From CAWINX01 sp963702055 (lineage in GTDB: Bacteria; Actinomycetota; Thermoleophilia; Solirubrobacterales; 70-9): a DNA stretch of 64,000 bases. The notes below the pieces were generated by a model that worked only from the letters and a program-made list of their open reading frames with translations, did no database searches and was not told where the DNA came from. Numbering within the stretch: the stretch's first letter is position 1; each line of letters starts with the position of its first letter. Positions 35,859 to 44,188 of the stretch are shown here, one piece after another. Both the position numbers and the translations under genes were made by a program. The DNA lies in NCBI GenBank assembly GCA_963702055.1, contig OY969702.1, positions 1,116,001 to 1,180,000 on the forward strand, given 5' to 3'.

Positions 35859-37279
35859 GCCGTCGCCACCGCCCCGCCGCGGCGGGGATCGCCGCCGCCG
35901 CTCAGCGCGCCTGTGGCCGGATCCTTGGCGACGGCCTGCACACCGCCGAAGAATAGGTTGATCTCCGGGCGCCGGGCGACCGGCACGCCGCGCTCCTCCA
36001 GCCGCCGCAGCGCCGCCTCGTCGATGCCCGGCTCGGCCTGGACGACGCCCGCCTCGAAGTGCAGGCGGGGCGCCCGCACGGCCTCGCCGGCGCCGGCGCC
36101 CTCCTCGATCGCGCGGACGATCGTCTGCAGGATCGCGGAGCGAATCCGGTTGGAGCCGGCGCTGCCCAGCCCCAGCTCGATCTCGCCGTCGCGCAACACC
36201 ACGGTCGGGGCCATCATCGAGGGGACCCGGCGCCCGGGCTGGATCCGGTGAAAGCCCCCGGGATTGAGGTCCTCCTCGCCGAGCATGTTGTTGAGGATGA
36301 CGCCCGTCCCCGGCACCAGCACGCCGGAGCCGGAGCCGTTCGAACAGGTGACGCTCGCGCACATCCCCTCGCCGTCGAGCACCGAGATATGGGTCGTCGA
36401 TCCGAGCAGGTCGGCGCGGGCATCGTTGGTGACCTTCATCGCCGTGACCAGCTGCTCCGGGCCACTGCGCTCGCCGAGTTGCTCCAGGAGGCCAAGGCTA
36501 TGGGCAATCAGGGTCCCGCCCGCCGAGGGAGGCGGGTTGGTCAGTACCTCGGCACCGCGGAACGGCACCCGGATCGGCTTGCGCTCGATCGCCGCGTAGC
36601 CGGAGAGGTCGGTCCGGCTGAGCGTCCCGCCTCCCTCGACCGTGAACTCGCTCAGCGCCGCCGCGACCTCGCCGCGGTAGAACGGCTCGGCGCCTTCCGC
36701 CCCAAAGTGCTCCAGAGCCTCGGCCAGGTCCGGGAAGCGGAAGACGTCCCCCTCGCGCAGCGTCCTCCCCTCAGGGGCGTACAGCTCGCGCGTCCCCGGT
36801 AGGCGGTCATGGATCGGTTCGAGGATGCGGAGGATGTAGGCCTGCTCCGCGTTGACGGGTGCCCCCTCGCGGGCGAGGCGCATTCCGGGAAGGACGAGCT
36901 CGCCGAGCGGAACCGTCCCGAAGCGCTCGAGCGCCAACTCCAGGCCCGCGGCGGTGCCGGGCACGCCGCAGGAGGCGGGGCCGACGTAGAACGTCTGCAC
37001 CGTCTCGGCATCGAAGTGGACCGGGACCGGGACCAGCTCCGCCGTGCGGTCGATCCCGTCGCTGCCCGGCGCCGCGACGAAGAAGTCGATCAGGACCGTC
37101 TCCTCTCCCCTGTGCACCATCATGAAACCCCCCGCGCCGAACCCGGTCAGCGGGCTCTCGACGGCGAAGGAGGCCAAGACCGCGCAGACCGCCGCGTCGA
37201 CTGCGTTGCCGCCCTCGCGCAGGACCTTCGCCCCCGCCTCGGCGGCGAGCGGGTGGCCGGCGGCGACAACCCCGTTCAT
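35855..37279 (-). CDS. Gamma-glutamyltranspeptidase
   Basis: 474 residues from ATG at 37279. An Ntn-hydrolase precursor cut before the catalytic threonine in GSTTHISVLDGEG; GSAGSNRIRSAILQ and PGGFHRIQPGRRVPSMMAPT are typical. Cleaves gamma-glutamyl bonds of glutathione-like compounds. No signal peptide is seen, unlike many secreted homologues, so it may be cytosolic. Translationally coupled to the adenylate cyclase gene. Confidence 0.88.
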   Translation of the reverse strand: MNGVVAAGHPLAAEAGAKVLREGGNAVDAAVCAVLASFAVESPLTGFGAGGFMMVHRGEETVLIDFFVAAPGSDGIDRTAELVPVPVHFDAETVQTFYVGPASCGVPGTAAGLELALERFGTVPLGELVLPGMRLAREGAPVNAEQAYILRILEPIHDRLPGTRELYAPEGRTLREGDVFRFPDLAEALEHFGAEGAEPFYRGEVAAALSEFTVEGGGTLSRTDLSGYAAIERKPIRVPFRGAEVLTNPPPSAGGTLIAHSLGLLEQLGERSGPEQLVTAMKVTNDARADLLGSTTHISVLDGEGMCASVTCSNGSGSGVLVPGTGVILNNMLGEEDLNPGGFHRIQPGRRVPSMMAPTVVLRDGEIELGLGSAGSNRIRSAILQTIVRAIEEGAGAGEAVRAPRLHFEAGVVQAEPGIDEAALRRLEERGVPVARRPEINLFFGGVQAVAKDPATGALSGGGDPRRGGAVATA

Positions 37280-37290
37280 GGGGCCGGGCG

Positions 37291-38727
37291 CTAACCAGGA
37301 AGAAATTCGGGGACGTCGAGGGTGCCCAGCTCGCCGGGCCGCTCGGCCCGGCCGCCACGACCCGCGCCCTTGGTGCGGCGAATCGTCGGCTCGGAGACTG
37401 TTTGCCGAGGCGCGGGGCGACCGTCGAAGCGGGTCGCCACGACCGTCACCCAAATCTGGTCGGAGAGCCCTTCGTCGACGTTCGCGCCGAAGATGATGTT
37501 GGCGTCGGGGTGCGCCGCCTCGCCGACCACCTTGGCCGCCTCGCTGACCTCGATCAACGAGAGGTCGGAGCCGCCGGTGATCGAGAGCAGGATCGAGCGA
37601 GCGCCCTCCATCGAGGTTTCCAGGAGCGGCGAGGAGATCGCTTTCTCGGCGGCGAGTATCGCCCGTCCTTCGCCGGTTCCCATGCCGATCCCGAGCAGCG
37701 CCCGGCCCGCCTCGGACATGATCGTCCGCACGTCGGCGAAGTCGAGATTGATCAGTGCCGGCAGCGTCACCAGGTCGGAGACCCCCTGCACGCCCTGGCG
37801 GAGGACGTCGTCGGCGACCTGGAAGGCCTCGACCATCGAGGTCTGCTGGTCGAGCACCTCGAGCAGGCGGTCGTTGGGGACGACGATCAGCGTGTCGACC
37901 TCGGCGGCAAGGTCCTCCACCCCTTTGTTGGCCTGGTTGCCGCGGCGGCTGCCCTCGAAGCTGAACGGTTTGGTGACGATGCCGACGGTCAGCGCCCCGA
38001 CCTCGCGGGCGAGGCGGGCGACGACCGGAGCGGCGCCGGTGCCGGTGCCGCCGCCGGCTCCGGCGGCGACGAAGACCATGTCGGAGCCCTTGAGCAGGCG
38101 CTTGATCTTGTCCTGCTCCTCGAAGGCGGAACGGTGGCCGACCTCGGCGTCGGCTCCAGCGCCGAGGCCGCGGGTCTGCTCGTCGCCGATGTGGACGGTG
38201 ACGTCGGCAACCGAGAGCTGCAACGACTGAAGATCGGTGTTGACCGCCATGAACTCGACCCCGGGAATCCGGGCCTCGATCATCCGGTTGACGGCGTTGA
38301 CGCCGGCTCCACCGACCCCAACCACCCGAATCACGGGCTTGTGCGGCGCCCCACTCCCCGGCGCCTCATAGGCAGGCTCCTCCCGCCCATACCGAGGCGT
38401 CTCCATGACGGCCTCAACCTCCCGCCGCTGCGGCTCCTCGGAGAACACCCGCTTCAACCGCTCAGGGGGCGTCTCGCGCACCTGCTGCTCTTCGCGAGTT
38501 GCCTCGCCCGGTCCCTCAGATGCTGTTGACGCCTCTTCCGCGGGTGGCGCCGGTGAAGGGGGGGTCGAGGACAGCTCGGCCCGCAGCGCCCCCCCTTCAC
38601 CGGCGACAGGACCCGCGGTCGAGCGGTCTGAAGCCTCAGGGGGATCGAGCGGCGCCTCGTCGGAAGTAGAGCGGAAGAGATCTGCGAGGGGCCCCTCGCG
38701 CATGCTCGCCCGCTTACGCCGACTCAT
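37291..38727 (-). CDS. ftsZ: Cell-division GTPase FtsZ with a long N-terminal extension
   Basis: 478 residues. The GTPase core starts near residue 131 (VIRVVGVGGAGVNAVNRM) and has the tubulin signature GAGGGTGTGAAPVVA and NLDFADVRTIM; the C-terminal tail ends LDVPEFLPG, like the FtsA/ZipA/SepF-binding peptide. About 130 disordered acidic/Pro residues precede the core. The start is firm: AAGGAGGT lies eight bases before ATG 38727. Residues 34-66 are encoded by a family-2 hairpin also present in the neighbouring ParA. The gene overlaps parA by 14 bases and is not in a division (dcw) cluster here. Confidence 0.95.
   Translation of the reverse strand: MSRRKRASMREGPLADLFRSTSDEAPLDPPEASDRSTAGPVAGEGGALRAELSSTPPSPAPPAEEASTASEGPGEATREEQQVRETPPERLKRVFSEEPQRREVEAVMETPRYGREEPAYEAPGSGAPHKPVIRVVGVGGAGVNAVNRMIEARIPGVEFMAVNTDLQSLQLSVADVTVHIGDEQTRGLGAGADAEVGHRSAFEEQDKIKRLLKGSDMVFVAAGAGGGTGTGAAPVVARLAREVGALTVGIVTKPFSFEGSRRGNQANKGVEDLAAEVDTLIVVPNDRLLEVLDQQTSMVEAFQVADDVLRQGVQGVSDLVTLPALINLDFADVRTIMSEAGRALLGIGMGTGEGRAILAAEKAISSPLLETSMEGARSILLSITGGSDLSLIEVSEAAKVVGEAAHPDANIIFGANVDEGLSDQIWVTVVATRFDGRPAPRQTVSEPTIRRTKGAGRGGRAERPGELGTLDVPEFLPG
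38531..38628 (-). repeat. Family-2 hairpin element inside ftsZ
   Basis: Outer arms 38538-38545 and 38611-38618 (8/8) and inner arms 38549-38564 and 38589-38604 (16/16, perfect) form a long hairpin in the coding sequence. The 20-base end GCCTCTTCCGCGGGTGGCGC and the 24-base end at 38605-38628 are identical to those in parA, while the inner stem differs. It encodes DRSTAGPV through APPAEEA. Confidence 0.85.
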
Positions 38728-39811
38728 TGGCCAAGACCTCCTTCGCCAGCTCCCGGTAGTAGTTCGCGGCGCTGCTGGAAGAATCGTACTTCAGAACGCT
38801 GGCGCCTTTGACGGGAGCTTCGGCGAATTTGATCGCCTTTTTGATCCGCGACTTGAAGACGAGGTCGCCGAAGTTCTCCTCGAGGATCTCGACCGCCTCC
38901 TTGGCATGGACGGTCCGCGAGTCGAGCATCGTCGGCAGGATGCCCTCGATCTTGACGTCCGGATTCAGGTTCTCCTGGATCATCTTCAGCGTGTTCTGGA
39001 GCTGGACCAGCCCGCGCATCGACAGATACTCGCACTGGACGGGGACGATCACCTTGCTCGCCGCCGTCAGCGCGTTGATAGTCAGCAGCCCGAGGCTGGG
39101 CGGCGTGTCGATGCAGACGAAGTCGTAGTCGCCGGAGACCTCTTTCAGCGCCTTCTCCAGCGAGCGCTCGCGGCCGATCTTGGTGCTCATCGCGATCTCG
39201 GCCCCGGCCAGGTCGATCGAGGCGACGGCGATGTCGATCTCGCGGTGCTGGATGATCTCGCTGATCGGCATGTCGTTGACGAGCACGTCGTAGAGGCTCT
39301 TCTCGACCTTGTCGGGATCGATCCCCTGGCTCATCGTCAGGTTGCCCTGCGGATCCAGATCGACGCAGAGCACCCGGTACCCGGACTCGGCAAACGCCAC
39401 GGCAAGGTTGAGCGTGGTGGTCGTCTTGGCAACCCCACCCTTCTGGTTGGCAAAAGCAATCACCTCGGCATGCTTGACAGCAACCGCGGCCTCAGGCTCT
39501 TCCTCGGCGGACTCATGCCGCGACGGAGCAATCAGTTCGGAGGCCTTAAGCCGCGCAGGTCCCTCAGCCTCGAGCTCGGCGAGAGCAACTGCGGCTGAAC
39601 CCTCCGCCGCCTCTTCCGCGGGTGGCGCGGGGATGGGATCGTCGCCCGCAGCTTGCGAGGACGACGAACCCGTCCCCGTGACAGGACCCGCGGTCGAGCG
39701 GTCCGCGCGTTCAGGCACAGCGGCCTCCATGCGCTCCAGCTCCTCGACGATTGGGTGCGCTTCGTCGACGACGACGGACTTGGTCTTGGTCTTTCGACTG
39801 AGGAATCCCAT
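38714..39811 (-). CDS. parA: ParA/Soj-family chromosome-partitioning ATPase
   Basis: 365 residues. Residues 115-365 are the ATPase, with deviant Walker A FANQKGGVAKTTTTLNLA, CVDLDPQGNLT, and FVCIDTPPSLGLLT. The first 114 residues are a disordered acidic tail containing the same DRSTAGPV and APPAEEA blocks as FtsZ. The gene overlaps ftsZ, which suggests coordination of segregation or placement with the division ring. No parB is in the window. Confidence 0.93.
   Translation of the reverse strand: MGFLSRKTKTKSVVVDEAHPIVEELERMEAAVPERADRSTAGPVTGTGSSSSQAAGDDPIPAPPAEEAAEGSAAVALAELEAEGPARLKASELIAPSRHESAEEEPEAAVAVKHAEVIAFANQKGGVAKTTTTLNLAVAFAESGYRVLCVDLDPQGNLTMSQGIDPDKVEKSLYDVLVNDMPISEIIQHREIDIAVASIDLAGAEIAMSTKIGRERSLEKALKEVSGDYDFVCIDTPPSLGLLTINALTAASKVIVPVQCEYLSMRGLVQLQNTLKMIQENLNPDVKIEGILPTMLDSRTVHAKEAVEILEENFGDLVFKSRIKKAIKFAEAPVKGASVLKYDSSSSAANYYRELAKEVLANESA
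39610..39704 (-). repeat. Family-2 hairpin element inside parA
   Basis: Outer arms 39617-39624 and 39687-39694 (8/8); inner arms 39628-39645 and 39663-39680 pair in 15 of 18 positions. End blocks match the ftsZ copy exactly (20 and 24 bases); the inner stem sequence is different but still self-complementary. It is three bases shorter than the ftsZ copy, keeping frame, and encodes residues 37-68. Confidence 0.85.
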
Positions 39812-40797
39812 TGCGCGGGTATTCGCATGGCCCCCCGCTTTTCCTGCCGCCGCGCGAAATTGCTAGGAATTGCCCGATCCCCGACCTCCTCGACAAGCGA
39901 CTGGTCTTCGTCACCGGCAAGGGGGGCGTCGGCAAGACGACGGTCGCCGTCGCCCTCGGCCTGCGCGCCGCCGTGGCCGGCAAGCGGACGATCGTCTGCG
40001 AAGTTTCCTCGCAGGAGAACGCCTCGCGGATGTTCGACCACACCGAGGTCGGCTTCCACGAGGTTGAAATGGAGGAGAACCTCTGGTCGATCTCGATCGA
40101 CCCCGACGAGTCGATGCGCGAGTACGTGCTGCTCCAGCTCAAGGTCCGGGCGATGCGCGACATGCTCTTCCGCAGCCGCATCTTCAGCTACCTGGCAGCG
40201 GCGACGCCGGGCCTCAAGGAGCTGGTCACGATCGGCAAGATCTGGGAGCTGGCCCAGCTCGACCGCAAGGTGAAGAGCGGCCGCAAGTACGACCTGGTGA
40301 TCGTCGACGCGCCCGCCACCGGCCACGGAATCGGCTTCCTGCAGACGCCCCGCACCTTCGCCGCGATCGCCCGGGTCGGGCCGATCCACTCCCAGGCCCA
40401 GCGCCTCGACCGCTTCATCACTGACGAGGAGCTGACCGGGACCGCGATCGTCGCCCTGCCGGAGGAGATGCCAGTCAACGAGTCGGCGGCCCTCGAGCAC
40501 GACCTGCGCACCGAGGTCGGCGTCGCCGTCGACCGCGTCTACATGAACGGCCTCTACCCGGAGCGCTTCTCCAAGCGGGAGGCCGAGCGCCTCGCCGACC
40601 TGGCCACGGGCGAGGACGGCGCGGTGCGCGCCGCGGCCCGAGCGGCGCTCTCCGAGCACGGGCGCGCCCGCTCCCAGCGCGCCCAGCTCGCCCGCCTGCG
40701 CCGCCGCGTCGAGGCGCCGGTCAAGACCCTCCCCTTCCTCTTCGAGCCGGAGCTCGGCGTCGAATCGGCGCGCCGGCTCTCGAAGAGGCTCGGCTGA
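39811..40797 (+). CDS. Get3/ArsA-like ATPase, first of a pair
   Basis: About 328 residues. FVTGKGGVGKTTVAVALGLRAA is the P-loop of the ArsA/Get3 type, followed by VIVDAPATGHGIGFLQTP (switch II). It resembles the mycobacterial Rv3679/Rv3680 pair of Get3 homologues, linked to stress tolerance. The start is uncertain: TTG at 39811 has GAGGA upstream but shares its first base with the divergent parA start; a near-cognate start closer to PDLLDKRL is possible. The next gene starts within its stop codon. Confidence 0.88.
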   Translation: MRGYSHGPPLFLPPREIARNCPIPDLLDKRLVFVTGKGGVGKTTVAVALGLRAAVAGKRTIVCEVSSQENASRMFDHTEVGFHEVEMEENLWSISIDPDESMREYVLLQLKVRAMRDMLFRSRIFSYLAAATPGLKELVTIGKIWELAQLDRKVKSGRKYDLVIVDAPATGHGIGFLQTPRTFAAIARVGPIHSQAQRLDRFITDEELTGTAIVALPEEMPVNESAALEHDLRTEVGVAVDRVYMNGLYPERFSKREAERLADLATGEDGAVRAAARAALSEHGRARSQRAQLARLRRRVEAPVKTLPFLFEPELGVESARRLSKRLG

Positions 40798-41948
40798 TGC
40801 CGGCGATCGACGACATCCTCGAGGGCAAGGGCATCTGCATCTGCGGCGGCTCGGGCGGCGTCGGCAAGACGACCACCTCGGCGGCGATCGCGACCGGAAT
40901 GGCGGCGCGCGGCCTCAAGGTCTGCGTGCTGACGATCGACCCGGCGAAACGACTCGCCGACTCGCTGGGGCTGAAGGCGCTGGGGAACGAGGCGAAGCGG
41001 GTCGACCCGAAGCTCTTCGCGAGCCAGGGGATCGAGATGAAGGGCGAGCTGTGGGCGATGATGCTCGACGCGAAGGCGACCTTCGACGAGCTGGTCGCCC
41101 GCCAGGCGCCTGACGAGGAGTCCCGCGACCGGGTGCTCGGCAACCGCATCTACCAACAGGTCTCCAGCGCCCTCGCCGGCTCGCAGGAGTACATGGCGAT
41201 GGAGAAGCTCTTCGAGCTCCACACTGAGGGTCGCTTCGACCTGCTGGTCCTCGACACCCCGCCGACCCGCAACGCGCTCGACTTCCTCGACGCCCCCCGG
41301 CGCCTCACCCAGTTCATCGAGGGGCGCTCGCTGCGGGTCTTCATGCGGCCGACCGGGCTGGCCGCGCGGGTGGCGGGACGGGGCGCCTCGGTCGCGCTCT
41401 CGGTCTTCAAGCGGATCGTCGGCTTCGACCTGATCGCCGACTTGGCCGAGTTCTTCAACGCCTTCAGCGGCATGGTCGACGGCTTCCAGGCGCGCGCGAA
41501 GCGCGTCAACGGCCTGCTCGCCGACTCCCGTACCTGCTTCCTGGTCGTCTGCGGCCCGCAGGGCGAGCCGATCGACGAGGCCGTCTACTTCCACCGCAAG
41601 CTGGTCGAGGCGAAGCTGCCCTTCGGTGGCGTCATCGTCAACAAGGTCCACTACCCGGCCGAGAAGCTGCGCGGCGACGGCGCCGACCTGCTCGCGACGC
41701 TGACCGGCAAGCTCAAGGACGAGAACCTGGCCGAGCGGGTCGCCGACAACTTCGCCGACTACCAGGCGCTGGCCGAGCGCGACGCGCGCAACATCGAGCG
41801 CCTCGCCTCAGAGCTACGGACGAAGGCGGTGATCCGCGTCCCCTATCTGGACGAGGACGTCCACGACCTCGCCGGCCTCGCCGAGATCAACCGCTACCTG
41901 TTCGCGACCAGCGACGAGCGGATTGCGCTGGCCACCGGCCGCGCTTAA
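40797..41948 (+). CDS. Get3/ArsA-like ATPase, second of a pair
   Basis: 383 residues. P-loop GGSGGVGKTTTSAAIATGMAARG and VLTIDPAKRLADSLGL, then LVLDTPPTRNALDFLDAP. Overlaps the preceding ATPase by TGATG, indicating equal, coupled expression, as for a heterodimer. Members of this pair in actinobacteria lack the tail-anchored-protein pathway of eukaryotes, so the client is not known. Ends by overlapping the convergent gene by four bases. Confidence 0.9.
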   Translation: MPAIDDILEGKGICICGGSGGVGKTTTSAAIATGMAARGLKVCVLTIDPAKRLADSLGLKALGNEAKRVDPKLFASQGIEMKGELWAMMLDAKATFDELVARQAPDEESRDRVLGNRIYQQVSSALAGSQEYMAMEKLFELHTEGRFDLLVLDTPPTRNALDFLDAPRRLTQFIEGRSLRVFMRPTGLAARVAGRGASVALSVFKRIVGFDLIADLAEFFNAFSGMVDGFQARAKRVNGLLADSRTCFLVVCGPQGEPIDEAVYFHRKLVEAKLPFGGVIVNKVHYPAEKLRGDGADLLATLTGKLKDENLAERVADNFADYQALAERDARNIERLASELRTKAVIRVPYLDEDVHDLAGLAEINRYLFATSDERIALATGRA

Positions 41949-43594
41949 CCGGCGTTGCGGTAGTGGTCGTAGTTGAGCTCGCGGACTTCCCAGTCCGCGT
42001 CCTCGGGCACCGGGAAGAGATGACGCACGCGCGGCGAGTCGATCCGCTCGCGATGCTCGACCTCGCCCTCGACTGCGGGGAAGTCGAGTGTGCTCGCCTC
42101 CACCTCGACTGAGACCTCATCCAGCCACGGGGTGGCGGTGATCTTGATCTCGCCCTCGACGGGAATCGGCTCCATGATGCGGGTTTCCTGCTCCACGTAG
42201 TCCTCCTCGAATGGGACCGGGGCCTCATCCGGCCCCGAAGGAATCAGATAGCGATCGGGGACGGATGAGGCCCCAGAATCAATTCCGCCCATGTCCTCGC
42301 CTACGATTGCGGGCATCTGCGGCTCTTCGGTGGGTTGCACGGTGACTGCGATCTCGGTATCTCCGGCGTCGAGGCCGGAGGCGATCAAGGTGTCTTCGGC
42401 GACAGCGGTGATGTCGGCGCCGATCTCGCCGAGGGCGGCGTTGCGCAGCATGATCCGCACCCCGCCCTCGACCCAATTCGCCAGCTCGGCGTCGTGGGCC
42501 GACCTGGTGCCGTTCATCAGCGAGCGCTCCAGCTCGAGGGCGTGCTCGACTCGCTCCCGCGCCCGGATCCGGTCGTGGGTCTCGTCGGCGATCAGCGCCG
42601 CGGCGCGCATCGGCAACGAGGCGCCGACCGGGCCCCGGCCGTCGAGCACCGACCGCAGCGCCAGCAGGTGGTCGCTCAACCCTTCCAGCGCGGTGACGCG
42701 CTCGCAGCCCATCTCGAAGCGGCCGACCGCCCAGGCGAGAGCGCCATCGGGATCGGGTCGCGCCTCCAACGCAGTGGCCAGCGCGACCAATTCGGCGGCC
42801 TCCGCCTCGTTCAGCTCATACCCGCCGGGGCGGGTCGCGGGGGCGCCGGTGGCGAGGCGTCGCCACTGGCCGTTCCCGGTGAGGGCGAACGCGTGGGGGC
42901 CGAGCCCGACGCCGCCCCGCTTGAAAAGCCTCATCACGCTGATCAACTCGCGAAGCTGGCGCAGCGCCTCAGCGGGGCCGTCCGGCCCACTCTGGTCGGC
43001 CAGCGCCAGGAACTGCGGCTCCCAGGCGGCCCGCTCCATTCCCTCGCTGCGCATCGCCTCGATTGGAGCGTCGACCGTGTCGGCGCGAACGATCCGCACC
43101 CCGTGGGGGAGCTGCAGCCGCGCCGCGGACATCCGTAGCCCGACGATCGGGGCTACCAGGAGGTCGGCTTCCTCGATGCTGCGAGCCTCAGCATCCAGCG
43201 CGGCAAGGGCCTCGTCGAGCCGCTCTCGATCGAGCGAGAACTCGCTGCAACCGTCCCAGAGAGAAGCGATGAAGAGAGTGAGGACGCCGGCGGCGCGCTC
43301 GCCGGATTCGGCGGGAACCGGCTCGCCGCGGGCCTCCAAGTAGGGAACCGCCAGCTCTGCGGCCTCGACCGCGTCGCGCGCCGCGGCAAAGGTCGGCAGC
43401 GTCCGCAACTCGTCCTCGCGCTCGCGGACGTAGCGCGAGGTGAGAGGCACGTAGCGGTAGAAGAGCGAATCGGGCCCGGACTGCTCGGCGACGTCGAAGG
43501 GGATCTGATCGCCGGTCGCGACCAGGCCACTGAAGCGAACCGCGGCGTCGGCGGCAAGGCGCTTCAGCGCATCGTTGAGGAGGCGGTCACGCAC
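41945..43594 (-). CDS. Large protein of unknown function, possible HEPN-like domain
   Basis: 549 residues, soluble, mostly helical. I do not recognise the family with certainty. Residues 300-400 (LEGLSDHLLALRSVLDG, ALELERSLMNGTRSAHD, VEGGVRIMLRNAAL) have the layout of Apea-like HEPN domains, where LERSLMNG would match the usual R-x-x-x-x-H-G region without a clear RxxxxH. The last 120 residues are acidic and Pro/Val-rich with DNF-like tail segments. It overlaps the stop of the second Get3-like gene. Confidence 0.5.
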   Translation of the reverse strand: MRDRLLNDALKRLAADAAVRFSGLVATGDQIPFDVAEQSGPDSLFYRYVPLTSRYVREREDELRTLPTFAAARDAVEAAELAVPYLEARGEPVPAESGERAAGVLTLFIASLWDGCSEFSLDRERLDEALAALDAEARSIEEADLLVAPIVGLRMSAARLQLPHGVRIVRADTVDAPIEAMRSEGMERAAWEPQFLALADQSGPDGPAEALRQLRELISVMRLFKRGGVGLGPHAFALTGNGQWRRLATGAPATRPGGYELNEAEAAELVALATALEARPDPDGALAWAVGRFEMGCERVTALEGLSDHLLALRSVLDGRGPVGASLPMRAAALIADETHDRIRARERVEHALELERSLMNGTRSAHDAELANWVEGGVRIMLRNAALGEIGADITAVAEDTLIASGLDAGDTEIAVTVQPTEEPQMPAIVGEDMGGIDSGASSVPDRYLIPSGPDEAPVPFEEDYVEQETRIMEPIPVEGEIKITATPWLDEVSVEVEASTLDFPAVEGEVEHRERIDSPRVRHLFPVPEDADWEVRELNYDHYRNAG

Positions 43595-43687
43595 GCCCCA
43601 GCCTTCCGCCCAACGCCGAGCGCTCCTGCGCCTGCACGCGTGCTTGCAGCGACGCGCGTCAACCCTGGACGTTTGACCGAGGGGAGC

Positions 43688-44035
43688 CTAGACCGCGGCG
43701 GGGGCGCACTCGGCGTCCTCGGTGGCAAGCCAGCGCTTCCCGTAGCGCCGCATGTCCTCGATCAGCGGAACCAGCGCCCTGCCCTTCTCGGTCAGCGCGT
43801 ACTCGACCCGGGGCGGCACCTCAGGATAGGTGTGGCGCTCTACGACCCCCTCCTCCTCGAGCGCCCGCAGGCGCAGCGACAGCGTGCGTGGGCTGATCCC
43901 CTCCAGGGAGCGCTCCAGCTCGCAGAAGCGACTCGAGCCGTCGGCCAGGTCGCGGATCACCAGCAGCGTCCACTTGCCGCAAACCACCTCGGCGGTTCGG
44001 CAGACGGGACATCGGGAATTGCTGAGCGCGCTCAT
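43688..44035 (-). CDS. HxlR-family winged-helix regulator
   Basis: 115 residues: CPVCRTAEVVCGKWTLLVIRDLADGSSRFCELERSLEGISPRTLSLRLRALEEEGVV is a complete HxlR domain. Four cysteines in the N-terminal third (C9, C12, C19, C38 approximately) could act as redox sensors or bind metal. It is divergent from the pilus operon, with two inverted repeats in between. Confidence 0.9.
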   Translation of the reverse strand: MSALSNSRCPVCRTAEVVCGKWTLLVIRDLADGSSRFCELERSLEGISPRTLSLRLRALEEEGVVERHTYPEVPPRVEYALTEKGRALVPLIEDMRRYGKRWLATEDAECAPAAV

Positions 44036-44067
44036 CGAATTGGGACTGCGCAGGGAGAACAGCTCTG

Positions 44068-44106
44068 CTTCACGAAGTGTAGCGCCGTGGCTTCATTTAC
44101 TGAAGC
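44068..44106. promoter_or_regulatory. Paired inverted repeats, candidate HxlR operators
   Basis: CTTC-AC-GAAG at 44068-44077 and GCTTCA-TTTAC-TGAAGC at 44090-44106, both sharing the CTTCA half-site, lie just upstream of the HxlR gene. Likely autoregulatory sites. Confidence 0.5.
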
Positions 44107-44153
44107 ATTGAGCAACCGCCTTCGTATCGGGGAATTTTGGCTTGTGCATGGGC

Positions 44154-44182
44154 TAAAGCGGCGCGCCCGGACAACCGATGCA
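44154..44182 (+). promoter_or_regulatory. Sigma-28 (WhiG/FliA)-type promoter of the minor pilin operon
   Basis: TAAA at 44154, 16 bases, then ACCGATGC ending 44181, matching the TAAA-N15/16-GCCGATAA pattern of WhiG promoters. The predicted transcription start is only a few bases before ATG 44189, so the message should be leaderless or nearly so. Confidence 0.6.
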
Positions 44183-44188
44183 GTACCC

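Noticed and set aside
43595..43687. A further family-1 copy before the unknown 549-residue protein gene
   Set aside because: It has a short GCACGCGTGC palindrome but neither of the conserved internal-loop strands.
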